A DNA stretch of 64,000 bases from Bacteroidota bacterium. GTDB taxonomy: Bacteria > Bacteroidota > Bacteroidia > Bacteroidales > SKPS01. Each line of letters begins with the position of its first letter. The first letter of the stretch is position 1. Position numbers and translations under genes: made by a program. Below, piece by piece: positions 28,268 through 37,531 of the stretch. The notes beneath the pieces were generated by a model. That model saw nothing but the letters and a program-made list of their open reading frames with translations, was not told the origin of the DNA and did no database searches. The DNA lies in assembly GCA_022709695.1 (NCBI GenBank), contig JAKLII010000006.1, positions 1 through 64,000 of the forward strand, written 5' to 3'.

Positions 28268-31200
28268 CTACTTTCGGATTACCATTTTACGTGTTTGTCT
28301 GACTCCGTTAATTTCAACCGAATAGTAATACACCCCGGCAGCCAGTTGTCCGGCATCCACCTCAAACCTGGCAATACCGGCAGCGCTCTGTTTTTGCTCC
28401 ATATACACCGGTTGTCCCACAGCATTCACAACAGAAAGTGAGGCCAGTCCACCGGTCGGGGTTTCAAATTCAATCAGCGTACGCTGGCTGAATGGATTCG
28501 GTACATTCTGATGCAGAATAAATCCATACTGGCCATAGTCATCGATACCCGTACACTGCACACCCGTATAGGTTAAGCAGCCTTTGTTGTTGGTGCTTAC
28601 GGCATCACCCCCGAGGTCTGTTTCAACGCACACCTGCTGCGCTCCAATCACAGGCAGGAAAAGGGTAGTCAGGTTGAAGGTATCCTGGGAATTCTGGGCC
28701 AGCGTTCCTGTCCATGTATCCGTGTACACGGTGCCTCCGGTACTGAAGGAATATTTCAGAGGGATAGAGGTTTGGGTATTCTGTCCAAAATTCCGGATGA
28801 GTACCCGTACGGTAAACTGGTACCAGGGTTGGGCAGCGGCATGGTAGAAACAGATCCTGCCCACCGAGTCGGGCAATGGTGACACTATCTGCAATACGCC
28901 AACATCCACCAGTGCCGGTAAAGGATTGAAGTTTTTGCATTTACCATCGTTGATCGTGTAAATATCCCCGGTGAGCTGGGTTTCAGCACACAGCTGATGG
29001 GCTGTGGCCGGTACCGTAAACGGGTTTGGAAAGGTAAATAAAGTGGTAGCCTGTGGCTGCAAAGTGCCAGTAAAGGTGCCGGTCTGGATGGTCACCCCAT
29101 TCAGTTTCAATACCACAGGTATCGAAGTCTGGACATTGGTGCCAAAGTTCATCAGGGTAACGGTAACTGAAGCGTTGCTGCCGGTTGCAGTATCATTCAC
29201 CGGACTGTCGATGCTCATCACCCCAACGTCATTGGGAACAAGCGGCAACGCCAGGTTGAAGTTGTCGAGCGCCCAGCCATTGGCTGTTCCGGTGCTGTTG
29301 GTGCTGAGCCTGAACCTGAACTGAACTTCATTGTGCAGGTTAAAGATACCGGGTTGCAGTTTGTAAGCCGAATACTGCCATCCGGTGTTGGTAAGACTGA
29401 AATAATGGGTACCCCCACTTTGTGCATTGTACCAGTTTGTTCCCATCGGATCAGCCATAAAGCCCAGGTTGGCCCAGTTGGCACCACCATCCAGGGAGTA
29501 CTGGAGATGGCCATAATCGTTTGTGGCCATATCGAGCCAGTGGTAGAAACTGAGTGTAACCGTGTCAGTGGCACCGAGACTGCTGAAATCGAACATCGGG
29601 GTGTACAGGTAATCGTTGGCCCCGTTGGTGTAGTCCCCGGTCAGGTTTGTGGCCCATACCTTGGTGCCGGAATAAGCCGTGTCGATCACGTTGGCAGCGG
29701 GGGTTCCGTATTGCCAGTTTGAATTCACATCGGGCTTGTACCAGAGGTTTGAGGTTTCAAAATCATCGAAATAGGGAACTGTGGTTGAGTACTGGCCGTA
29801 GATATTCTTGCAGATCTGGTTGTTAAAGGTAGTGGAGTCACAGGCAAGGATGGTATATACGCATAGGGTGTTATTCCCCATTACCGGCGTTACATTGGGC
29901 AGTGCCATACTGTCAGTTGCCATCGGGGCAAGGCTGCCGGGATAAGGGGTTATGACCGGGGTTCCATTGTTGAATATGTAACCCAGCGATAAAGTCCCGG
30001 TCTGGATCGTATCCGTACCAAAATTCATGAACTTCACCCAAACCGGAGAACTCAGTCCTGCCTGCATCGGGCTTACCGGTTGCATCACGGCTATCACACC
30101 AGCATCACAGGCTCCCTGGGGTGAAATGGTAACCATATAATCCTCAGTTTCTCCCCAGCTGTATGTTCCGCAGGGGTTAACTGAACTTGCGGAAGAAGTT
30201 TCCACAAACACCACACGCATCAGGGTATTGCCCGGCAGCGCCGTGGCAGGAATGGAACAGGTGCCGTTCACAGTATTTGAGGAAGTGGTTGCCATGCTGA
30301 AGATCATTTCATTCACCGGATCCAGTGTACCGTCACGATCGAAATCAATATAGGCTTTCACCCAACAGCTATAGGCATAGGAATACCCCGGAGGAAAACC
30401 GGTAGAGATGCTCATCGGATAGGTCATCCCCGGCGATAGTACCGGAGGCAGCACGGTTTGTGTGAAATTGGTATACATAGAGCCCACGGCAGCTGAGGTA
30501 TTGTTGAGGGTATGCAGGGTTACATTCGTAAGATCCTCATAGGCCGGACTCGTGGCAGAAGAAGGGCAGTAAGAAGGAATGAGGTTGGTAACCGAGCGCC
30601 ATGCGGTATCGTTCACATGCACAGAATCACATACAATGGTTGCCCATGCCTTAATCTGATAGGTAACTCCGGTATTTGCCAGGTTGGCCTTGGCAGCAAA
30701 GGTGTAATCCAGGAAGCTGCTGGCAGCAAGGGAGGCAGTGATGGTTTCGGTGATCACAGGCTGATTGTCGATCTGATAGCTCACCGTATAGTTGCTTTGG
30801 GCAGCTGTTCCGAAATTCTGAACCCTCACCTTTACATCCTCATTGGCTGTTAGATTGACTGCAGTAGTTGGCTGCAGGATGGTAACAATACCCAGGTCGC
30901 ACGGCTGCTGGCCTGATACAAATACCTGTACCGGAACCCTGCTGCTGGAGCAGCCGTTGGCGCCTGCCACCAGTTGCATATTAGGCCGCTTCGTGAAGGT
31001 ATTATTGCCGGAAGTGTTGCCACACACCCCGGAGGCATCCTGGTTGTAATGTGTGGTGGATACAAAAGATGTGGTGGTCTGCTTAACGATTCCGTTATTG
31101 GTATAATTTGAATTATTGAAACACACCTCAACAACAATGTTGCTTACCCCATCCCACTGGAAGGGACTCTGGAATGCATGCACATTCCAGCCCGAAACAT

Positions 31201-34200
31201 CAGAATAGGATGAAGTGGTATATACCGTGGAGAGTCCGGTCTGAATAAACTGCATAGTCATGGCAGTCAGCGTAGTAGCGCCCATTTTGATGGTAAAATT
31301 CTGCAAAGGAGTACCCTCGGGTACAGCTACATCAAATGCCAGGGATGAGATCTCGCCTGCAACCATACCGAGGGCTGTAAGTTCGCTGGCAAGCAGCAGG
31401 TATTGTTCCTTGTTACCCCAGTAGTAGTTACCGTAAGGTGTCGGATAGCTGGTACTGGTGTTCTGCAGGGTACCGGTGCCAAGGGTGAAGGTCTGGTAGG
31501 GTACAGCCCCGACAGCCTCCACATAGAAGGTTGTGTCGTTGTAAAGAATGCCGGTGGTAAAGGAAGAACCCATCGTAAAGAAATTACCACCACTGGCAGT
31601 TTTGTACCAAAGAAGGGTATCATTGGTGGGAGATACTGCACTCACCAGGGCAGTGGTACCGTAAGGAACCGTGATGGCAGTGGCTGTGGGGGAAGCCGGG
31701 GTGTGGAGGGATTTCACCACCTTAAGGGCCGTATCGTTGACCTGCACTCCGTCGTTGACATGCTTAGCCCAGGTTTTGATCGTGAATACCGAATCCACAG
31801 TGGTAACTGCAAAATTGTACAGGGTGGTGAAGGTGTAACAGCTGGAATCTCCCGGGTTCATAGTCATGGCGAGCGGTTCTGTTACCACCGGGCCGCCATT
31901 CACCTGGTAATTGGCTGTAATGCCACCGGTGATGGGGGTACCGCCTACATGCCTGAAGCACATTCGGATGGTATCCATGGCCAGATTACATCCATCAGCC
32001 ACCGAGGAGGCCTGGTAGGTCCACAGGTCGACCTGGGGATTACCAAAGAGGGTCTTGCAGGTCTGGTCGTTGAATGCATTGGAGTCACCGGTGAGGATGG
32101 TGTAAGCGCAAAGGGTGAAGGTGCCCGGCGGGCATATAAACGAGGGAAGGGTCAGGGTATCCTTGCCAAACTGGGGAATCGACAAGCCTGTAAACGGGGT
32201 AACTACCGGGGTGCCGTTGTTGATGGTGTAAGCCGCACTCAGCGCAGTAAGGGTATCTGTACCGAAATTGGTTACCTCCACCAGAACGGGGATGGTATCA
32301 CCTTCGGTGAGGAACTGCGTGACGGTGGGATTTATAATACTAGTAACACCGGCATCATAGGGAATGCTGGGGGCAATCATCACCACATAATCCTCCGTTT
32401 CGCCATAAGAATACAAACCGCAGGGAGTCACCTGTGATGCAGTTGAAGTCTCACTTAATACCACCCTCAGCCTCTGAATCCCCGGAGCAGCATTTGCAGG
32501 TACCGTGAAGGTACCTGAAACCGTATTGGAACTGGTAGTGGCAGCACCGAAAATCATCTCGGTCACGGGATCGAACACGGCATCGTGGTTAAAGTCGATC
32601 CAGGCCTTGGTGTAGCAGCTGTACTGGTAAGTATAGCCGGGAGGGAACCCGGACGAAACCGAAACCGGGTAGGTAGATCCCGGTGAAAGTACCGTGGGCT
32701 GCACAGTGGCTGTATAGTCGGTGTAATTGGCCATATTGGCCACGCTGGTATTATTCAGGGTATTCAGGGTAACATTCACAATTTCCTCATATCCGGCATA
32801 CTGTGCTGCCGACTGGCAGAAAATCAGCATCTTGTTCTCCACAGTCTTCTGGGCAGTGTCATTCACCACAATCGTATCACCTGTCAGTTTAGCAAAGGCC
32901 TTGATGTCGTAAATCTGATAGGCTGAAAGATTTGCCGGGGCCGTGAACGTGTAGTTCATAACCGCATTGGTGGCCAGAGGCCCGGCTACCGTCTCAACCA
33001 CAGCGGTTCCTCCATTGATGTTGTACCCTACCTGGAAGTTGCTGATGGTTTGTGTACCGAAATTCCTGAGAACCACGGTTACAGGTTCTGTGGCCGTGAG
33101 GTCAAAACCGGTCACGGGAGTGTTGATGGTAACCACGCTCAGGTCCAGGGGAGGAGGATTTCCAACAAATACATTTAACGGAACTCTGTCACTTGGGCAG
33201 CCTTCTGCTCCGATCCGGTATTTCATTTCAACTCTGGCAATGCTGGAACTCTGTTCCAGTCCTATTGATCCTGAGGCAGCAGCACCTGTAGAAAGCGGAC
33301 TCTGATACACCAGACGTCTGAGGGTGACAGGTATGCCGTTAATACTGGATGCCACCTGGGCAGGACCATAAGAGTTATGCATGGTGGTACCCGAAGAATT
33401 TGATGCTCCGATGATCCCGATCTGGTCACCGGCCATTACAGGGATGTTTACCTGCTGGGCTACACCGAATGGAGCGTTCTGTATATATGCCAGCGTGGTG
33501 AAGGTACTGCCGTTGGGGTAACTGAGAGGATATCCGTTGAATTTAACCACCTGGATATACTGGCCCCCCGATGTAACAGTGGTTGGAACCATCAGCTCCA
33601 TAATAGTCATATCTACCGGTGCCGTAAAATGGTAGCCACGGGTCTGGGAAGAGGTATATACATTGGACTGGCTGGCAATGTATAACATACTGTCAGCAAA
33701 ACTCGAGGTTTTTGCTTCCACATAATACGTTGTGCTTCCATAGAGCACAGGGGTTGTGTAGGTAGAACCAACATGGAAATTATTGACAGATAACAGTGAA
33801 TCGTACCAATACACACTGTAGTAGCTGGATGCCGGCAACGTCACAGAGGATCCAAAAGGAACCGTTGTATCATTCACAATCGGATGATAAGGTGCAAAAG
33901 ATGAAGTAAAGAATGCATTTGCTGTATCATTCGCCTGCTGAATATCTCCCGTAAGCACTACCCAGGCTTTAAAGGTAAATACCGAATCCATCAGAAGGGA
34001 ATCCACATACAGATTGGCCTTGTTGCTGAAGGTAAACTGGATGCTGCTGGCCGGTTGAATAGAAGTGGTAACCGGTTCACTCACCGGTGCTGAGGCGCCC
34101 AAAATCTGGTAATAAGCTGTAAGGTTACCATTAATAACCACACTTCCTGCATTTTTTATTTCAATGATCACATCCTCCTGGGTCGAATAACCACAACCAC

Positions 34201-37200
34201 TAACGGCAGAAGTGATGGTAATCACTGCAGCATCATAGGGTGAGGGTGTAAATTCATCGGCACCCGGGTCGGGTACCAGCAGATCACGAAGTTCTCCGTC
34301 TATATCATCTGTTACCTCAGCAAGCGGGGTTGCTATGCCATTGAGTAATCCGTTGAAGGTATGCAGATCTGTGGTGCCAACGAACAGGGGTATGGTCGAA
34401 ACCGAATTGGTGTCCATTTGGGTGGCGGCCTTCAGTGCTGCCAGAGAGCTGAAGTTTATATAGGCCGTGGTATAGTACCCGTACAGATTGGTGGAGGAGT
34501 AGAAGTTATTGTAATTCGACCTTACCACAGAGGTTCCTTCATAAAGGGTTGGATAAAAATTACACTCCACGATGTTGTTCAGTACCGAGATCTGACTGGA
34601 GGTACCGGTAGGATTGATCCCCCGGGTAGCGGTGCTGCTGGTGCCATTTACATACACGGAATTATGGTAAATCCTCTGGTAGGATGAATACTGGATCCTG
34701 ATCCCGAAAGTGTTACTCGTACCACTGGTAATGCTGACGAAATTATTGGCAATCAGCCCCTGGGTGGCAACAGTGGTGGTGCAGTTTTCAAAATTGATGG
34801 CATTGGTATTGAAACCGTTCGACATCACGATCTTATTTTTAAGCACCTTCAGATCAGCACCACCATACAGGTAATGGATCCCCTCTTTCTGACCGGTTGA
34901 GCTCACAGCAGAGGTAATGGTATTGCCTGTTGATGTCATCTGATCCACAAACTCCCCACGGATACCGGTGTAATCGAATCCTTCAATCACATTCCCGGTG
35001 GCAGTGATGTTATTTACTTTCGCTGCCGTGGATCCCCCTTTGGCGTATATGCCATAAGAGCCACCACTGATATAGTTGCCGATGAACTGGTTGCTGTGGC
35101 ACAAGGCTCCGTTCAGCCTGATGACAGCCAGATCCTCGGTAGTCCCTGGATTTCCGGTAAGATGGCAACCCTGGACCAGATTGTTCTGTGCGCCATTGGT
35201 GATCAGTAAAGCGGTTCCAAAGGTAGTGCTGCCGGGTGACCATTTGAGATTTTTCAGGATGATGTGCATTGCCCCGTCGAGCTTCATGATGTAGTTGGAA
35301 GCCGTATTCAGTGCTGTGTGCTGAAGGATCACCGACGTGCTGTCGTTGTTGGCAGCCTTGAAGGTGACGGTATTGGTAGCTGAGCTGCCGCTGATCCAGG
35401 GAAGGATATACTGTCCCGTATACGTGCCAGGCGCCACATTGAAAGTAACAGGTGCACTGATACCGCATTGGGTGAGCGCAATGATTGCAGCATTGATATC
35501 AGCAAAATCGGGGTTGGTACCTCCCACAGTGTAGGTGCCGGCCAGGAGGTTCGCACAGGCCATAAAACTGATTTTTGAAGAGTCGTTGCCGGTATTCAGG
35601 TCTGGTTGCCCGTTGGGGTTGTCAGTCCAGGCAATGATATCATGAACTCCCTGTGCAAGATTAATGGTACCAAGGGTTATCACCGAAGAGGATGAGTCTT
35701 TGAGCAGAGAACCGGTCCAGGCATACGGGGTTTGTAATACGCCGTCCAGTCTCCAGTTCACCGTTGCAGAAAGCAGTGTATCGGTACCATAATTCTTCAC
35801 TTGTGCGGTAACAGCAAAAGAAGTATTTGCCACCACACCGCCTGTGGGATACACAATCTGCCCTACCCCGGCATCAAGGGTAAGGGAACTCACCCCCAGA
35901 ATCTCGATCTTCATGTTGGGTCTGTTGCTGCTGGTACTGTATGCGCTGGTGGTAGCACAAATCCCTGATGCATCCGAATTGTAATACACACACGAAACAA
36001 AAGGAGTGGCGGTATAATAGGTAGAAGCATTGTTGGTATAGGATGAATTGTTGAAGCATACTTCCACCACCAGGTTATCAGTCCCATTCCATACAAACGG
36101 GGTCTGGAAAGTGTGGGTGTTCCATCCTGCCACATCGGTATAGGAAGGTACACTGTATACCTGCGTGAGGTTTGGAACAAAGGTGGTTGTAGCAGCAGTC
36201 AGCGTGGTATGCCCCATCTTGATATAGAAGTTCTGGAGGGCGGTACCCTGGACCGTGGCTACATCAAAGGCCAGAGATCCGATGGCGCCTCCGGGAGCAC
36301 CCAGCGCCAGGAGCTCAGATGCCAGAATGATAAACTGGTGCTTTGCCCCATAATACCAGTTGCCATAAGGTGCAGGATAGTTGGTGTTTGCATTGGCGGT
36401 AGTGCCGGTTCCCAAAGTAAACGTACCGCCTGTGCTGAACTTGCAGTAGAAGTGGTAGGTAGCTGAATTGGCAACATTGTGCGCTGCTGAACCGTCAACA
36501 GCCTCCACGTAATAATGGATGTTTTTCCCAAAACCGAAAAACGGGATAAAAGCCTGGAAGGTATCATTGGTAAGTCGGGTCATCCCCAGGGTTACCGGGC
36601 TCCCGGTATTCACCCAGTATTTGACATACGCTGTATCTATCAGTGACTGATCCGTAATAACGGCTTTCACAAGATAGGGTCCGGTGGAATATACCGTATC
36701 CTGCACAATGGGAGGAATCATGGTGAGGATGGGAGGGTTCAGCTCGGAGAATGCGCCGACCACCCGGATATTATCGAGAAACCAGGCATAATTGTCGGGC
36801 ATTACGCTGCCAGGCTGGGCGTCGCGGAGCACAAACCTGATCTTCACCTGGGCAGCATTGCCGACAAGGAGGGAAATGTCGAATGTTTCGCTCTTCCACC
36901 AGGCATTGGATGGCACCGCATAGGATCCTGCAGCCCAATCATTGGCATAAGCCGCTGCGGTGAACTTATCCCCCTGGGTACCAAACTGACTGATTCCCTG
37001 ATATTGGGCAGCCGTAAGACGGGTCCATGTGACTCCGTTGTTGTTTGATACTTCGATATAACCCTCATCAAAAAACTCAATCTTGCAGATTTGATCAAAA
37101 TAGAGCATTACGAATGAGTTGCCTGTGGTTGAAAACGCCTGGGTCGTCATAACCACGCTGTCGCCCGCCAGGGCAATGCGCATCGAGTCGCTTCGAACTC

Positions 37201-37363
37201 CCTGGCTGAAAAGGGCTGAACTCGATCCCGAAGTTCCGGTTCCCGTCAATACCACACTGTCAGGCAGCGAGTTGGTCTCGAAATTCTCGGAATAAATCAA
37301 GGTCTGTGCCTGGGTGATTCCCATAAGGAACATCATACCGATCAAAAGTAGTATAGTTCTCAT
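28268..37363 (-). CDS. Giant modular T9SS-secreted surface protein, paralog 4 (3031 aa)
   Basis: The ATG at 37363 opens a signal peptide (MRTILLLIGMMFL..., cleavage near TQAQT). Approximate domains: jelly-roll 20-200, Ig-like 205-310, YPAPYGN sandwich 314-490, CARDB 495-600, beta-helix 604-1038, CARDB 1042-1154, Ig_7 with TRGYHF insert 1157-1395, CARDB 1404-1511, GEVED 1511-1664, two CARDB 1667-1885, Ig_7 with YPTPYGN insert 1888-2145, CARDB 2150-2257, second GEVED 2257-2410, CARDB 2414-2525, jelly-roll 2527-2704, two CARDB 2707-2935, T9SS type A tail 2942-3031 (VPNPFSQRTLIEF, GVYYYSVEI). It is the shortest complete copy: where the other complete copies carry beta-helix 2 it has a second GEVED domain. 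Its role is inferred as a surface binding scaffold. Confidence 0.93.
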   Translation of the reverse strand: MRTILLLIGMMFLMGITQAQTLIYSENFETNSLPDSVVLTGTGTSGSSSALFSQGVRSDSMRIALAGDSVVMTTQAFSTTGNSFVMLYFDQICKIEFFDEGYIEVSNNNGVTWTRLTAAQYQGISQFGTQGDKFTAAAYANDWAAGSYAVPSNAWWKSETFDISLLVGNAAQVKIRFVLRDAQPGSVMPDNYAWFLDNIRVVGAFSELNPPILTMIPPIVQDTVYSTGPYLVKAVITDQSLIDTAYVKYWVNTGSPVTLGMTRLTNDTFQAFIPFFGFGKNIHYYVEAVDGSAAHNVANSATYHFYCKFSTGGTFTLGTGTTANANTNYPAPYGNWYYGAKHQFIILASELLALGAPGGAIGSLAFDVATVQGTALQNFYIKMGHTTLTAATTTFVPNLTQVYSVPSYTDVAGWNTHTFQTPFVWNGTDNLVVEVCFNNSSYTNNASTYYTATPFVSCVYYNSDASGICATTSAYSTSSNRPNMKIEILGVSSLTLDAGVGQIVYPTGGVVANTSFAVTAQVKNYGTDTLLSATVNWRLDGVLQTPYAWTGSLLKDSSSSVITLGTINLAQGVHDIIAWTDNPNGQPDLNTGNDSSKISFMACANLLAGTYTVGGTNPDFADINAAIIALTQCGISAPVTFNVAPGTYTGQYILPWISGSSATNTVTFKAANNDSTSVILQHTALNTASNYIMKLDGAMHIILKNLKWSPGSTTFGTALLITNGAQNNLVQGCHLTGNPGTTEDLAVIRLNGALCHSNQFIGNYISGGSYGIYAKGGSTAAKVNNITATGNVIEGFDYTGIRGEFVDQMTSTGNTITSAVSSTGQKEGIHYLYGGADLKVLKNKIVMSNGFNTNAINFENCTTTVATQGLIANNFVSITSGTSNTFGIRIQYSSYQRIYHNSVYVNGTSSTATRGINPTGTSSQISVLNNIVECNFYPTLYEGTSVVRSNYNNFYSSTNLYGYYTTAYINFSSLAALKAATQMDTNSVSTIPLFVGTTDLHTFNGLLNGIATPLAEVTDDIDGELRDLLVPDPGADEFTPSPYDAAVITITSAVSGCGYSTQEDVIIEIKNAGSVVINGNLTAYYQILGASAPVSEPVTTSIQPASSIQFTFSNKANLYVDSLLMDSVFTFKAWVVLTGDIQQANDTANAFFTSSFAPYHPIVNDTTVPFGSSVTLPASSYYSVYWYDSLLSVNNFHVGSTYTTPVLYGSTTYYVEAKTSSFADSMLYIASQSNVYTSSQTRGYHFTAPVDMTIMELMVPTTVTSGGQYIQVVKFNGYPLSYPNGSTFTTLAYIQNAPFGVAQQVNIPVMAGDQIGIIGASNSSGTTMHNSYGPAQVASSINGIPVTLRRLVYQSPLSTGAAASGSIGLEQSSSIARVEMKYRIGAEGCPSDRVPLNVFVGNPPPLDLSVVTINTPVTGFDLTATEPVTVVLRNFGTQTISNFQVGYNINGGTAVVETVAGPLATNAVMNYTFTAPANLSAYQIYDIKAFAKLTGDTIVVNDTAQKTVENKMLIFCQSAAQYAGYEEIVNVTLNTLNNTSVANMANYTDYTATVQPTVLSPGSTYPVSVSSGFPPGYTYQYSCYTKAWIDFNHDAVFDPVTEMIFGAATTSSNTVSGTFTVPANAAPGIQRLRVVLSETSTASQVTPCGLYSYGETEDYVVMIAPSIPYDAGVTSIINPTVTQFLTEGDTIPVLVEVTNFGTDTLTALSAAYTINNGTPVVTPFTGLSIPQFGKDTLTLPSFICPPGTFTLCAYTILTGDSNAFNDQTCKTLFGNPQVDLWTYQASSVADGCNLAMDTIRMCFRHVGGTPITGGITANYQVNGGPVVTEPLAMTMNPGDSSCYTFTTLYNFAVTTVDSVFTIKTWAKHVNDGVQVNDTALKVVKSLHTPASPTATAITVPYGTTALVSAVSPTNDTLLWYKTASGGNFFTMGSSFTTGILYNDTTFYVEAVGAVPYQTFTLGTGTLQNTSTSYPTPYGNYYWGNKEQYLLLASELTALGMVAGEISSLAFDVAVPEGTPLQNFTIKMGATTLTAMTMQFIQTGLSTVYTTSSYSDVSGWNVHAFQSPFQWDGVSNIVVEVCFNNSNYTNNGIVKQTTTSFVSTTHYNQDASGVCGNTSGNNTFTKRPNMQLVAGANGCSSSRVPVQVFVSGQQPCDLGIVTILQPTTAVNLTANEDVKVRVQNFGTAAQSNYTVSYQIDNQPVITETITASLAASSFLDYTFAAKANLANTGVTYQIKAWATIVCDSVHVNDTAWRSVTNLIPSYCPSSATSPAYEDLTNVTLHTLNNTSAAVGSMYTNFTQTVLPPVLSPGMTYPMSISTGFPPGYSYAYSCWVKAYIDFDRDGTLDPVNEMIFSMATTSSNTVNGTCSIPATALPGNTLMRVVFVETSSASSVNPCGTYSWGETEDYMVTISPQGACDAGVIAVMQPVSPMQAGLSSPVWVKFMNFGTDTIQTGTLSLGYIFNNGTPVITPYPGSLAPMATDSMALPNVTPVMGNNTLCVYTILACDSTTFNNQICKNIYGQYSTTVPYFDDFETSNLWYKPDVNSNWQYGTPAANVIDTAYSGTKVWATNLTGDYTNGANDYLYTPMFDFSSLGATDTVTLSFYHWLDMATNDYGHLQYSLDGGANWANLGFMADPMGTNWYNAQSGGTHYFSLTNTGWQYSAYKLQPGIFNLHNEVQFRFRLSTNSTGTANGWALDNFNLALPLVPNDVGVMSIDSPVNDTATGSNASVTVTLMNFGTNVQTSIPVVLKLNGVTIQTGTFTGTLQPQATTLFTFPNPFTVPATAHQLCAETQLTGDIYTINDGKCKNFNPLPALVDVGVLQIVSPLPDSVGRICFYHAAAQPWYQFTVRVLIRNFGQNTQTSIPLKYSFSTGGTVYTDTWTGTLAQNSQDTFNLTTLFLPVIGAQQVCVETDLGGDAVSTNNKGCLTYTGVQCTGIDDYGQYGFILHQNVPNPFSQRTLIEFETPTGGLASLSVVNAVGQPVYMEQKQSAAGIARFEVDAGQLAAGVYYYSVEINGVRQTRKMVIRK
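30957..31496 (-). other. YPTPYGN module inserted in second Ig_7 domain of paralog 4
   Basis: The module begins TFTLGTGTLQNTSTSYPTPY and ends with KRPNMQLVAGAN before GCSSSRVPVQV. It occupies the same socket as the YPAPYGN module of paralog 2 (9405-9932). Confidence 0.7.
33205..33690 (-). other. TRGYHFTAP module inserted in first Ig_7 domain of paralog 4
   Basis: The module begins LYIASQSNVYTSSQTRGYHF, shares TSGGQYIQVVKF and GDQIGIIGASNSSGTTM with the paralog 2 module at 12512-12990, and ends before GCPSDRVPLNV. Confidence 0.7.
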
Positions 37364-37408
37364 ATCAGATGATTTAATGGATTATCAATTCAGATTTTTT
37401 GCAGACTA

Positions 37409-37438
37409 CTAAATTAGATAATTTATCCGCACATCAGA
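37409..37438 (-). promoter_or_regulatory. Candidate promoter of paralog 4
   Basis: On the minus strand, TCTG (37435-37438), an 18-base spacer, then TAATTTAG (37409-37416). The box is close to TAnnTTTG with the same one-base change as in paralog 3. The implied leader is about 40 bases. Confidence 0.35.
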
Positions 37439-37440
37439 TA

Positions 37441-37509
37441 AAATAAAAAAAGAAAAAAAAAGAAAAAACCTCCGGTTATCTCCCTCGCCATGCAGGGGGA
37501 TAACCGGAG
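37441..37509 (-). terminator. Rho-independent terminator of paralog 5
   Basis: A long stem pairs 37470-37485 with 37494-37509 (ctccggttatc with gataaccggag, then five further positions with one imperfect pair) around an 8-base loop. A plus-strand A-rich run (37441-37468) supplies the minus-strand T tract. It lies 22 bases past the stop codon. Confidence 0.85.
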
Positions 37510-37531
37510 TGATTTGACATACAAACAGATA

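Noticed and set aside
31403-32437. A 344-codon open frame on the plus strand, opposite paralog 4
   Set aside because: It is antisense to a clear multi-domain protein, has a Cys/Gly/His-rich composition with no motif, and similar shadows recur opposite the other paralogs (18154-18954, 27067-27915). It is a by-product of codon bias in the real gene.
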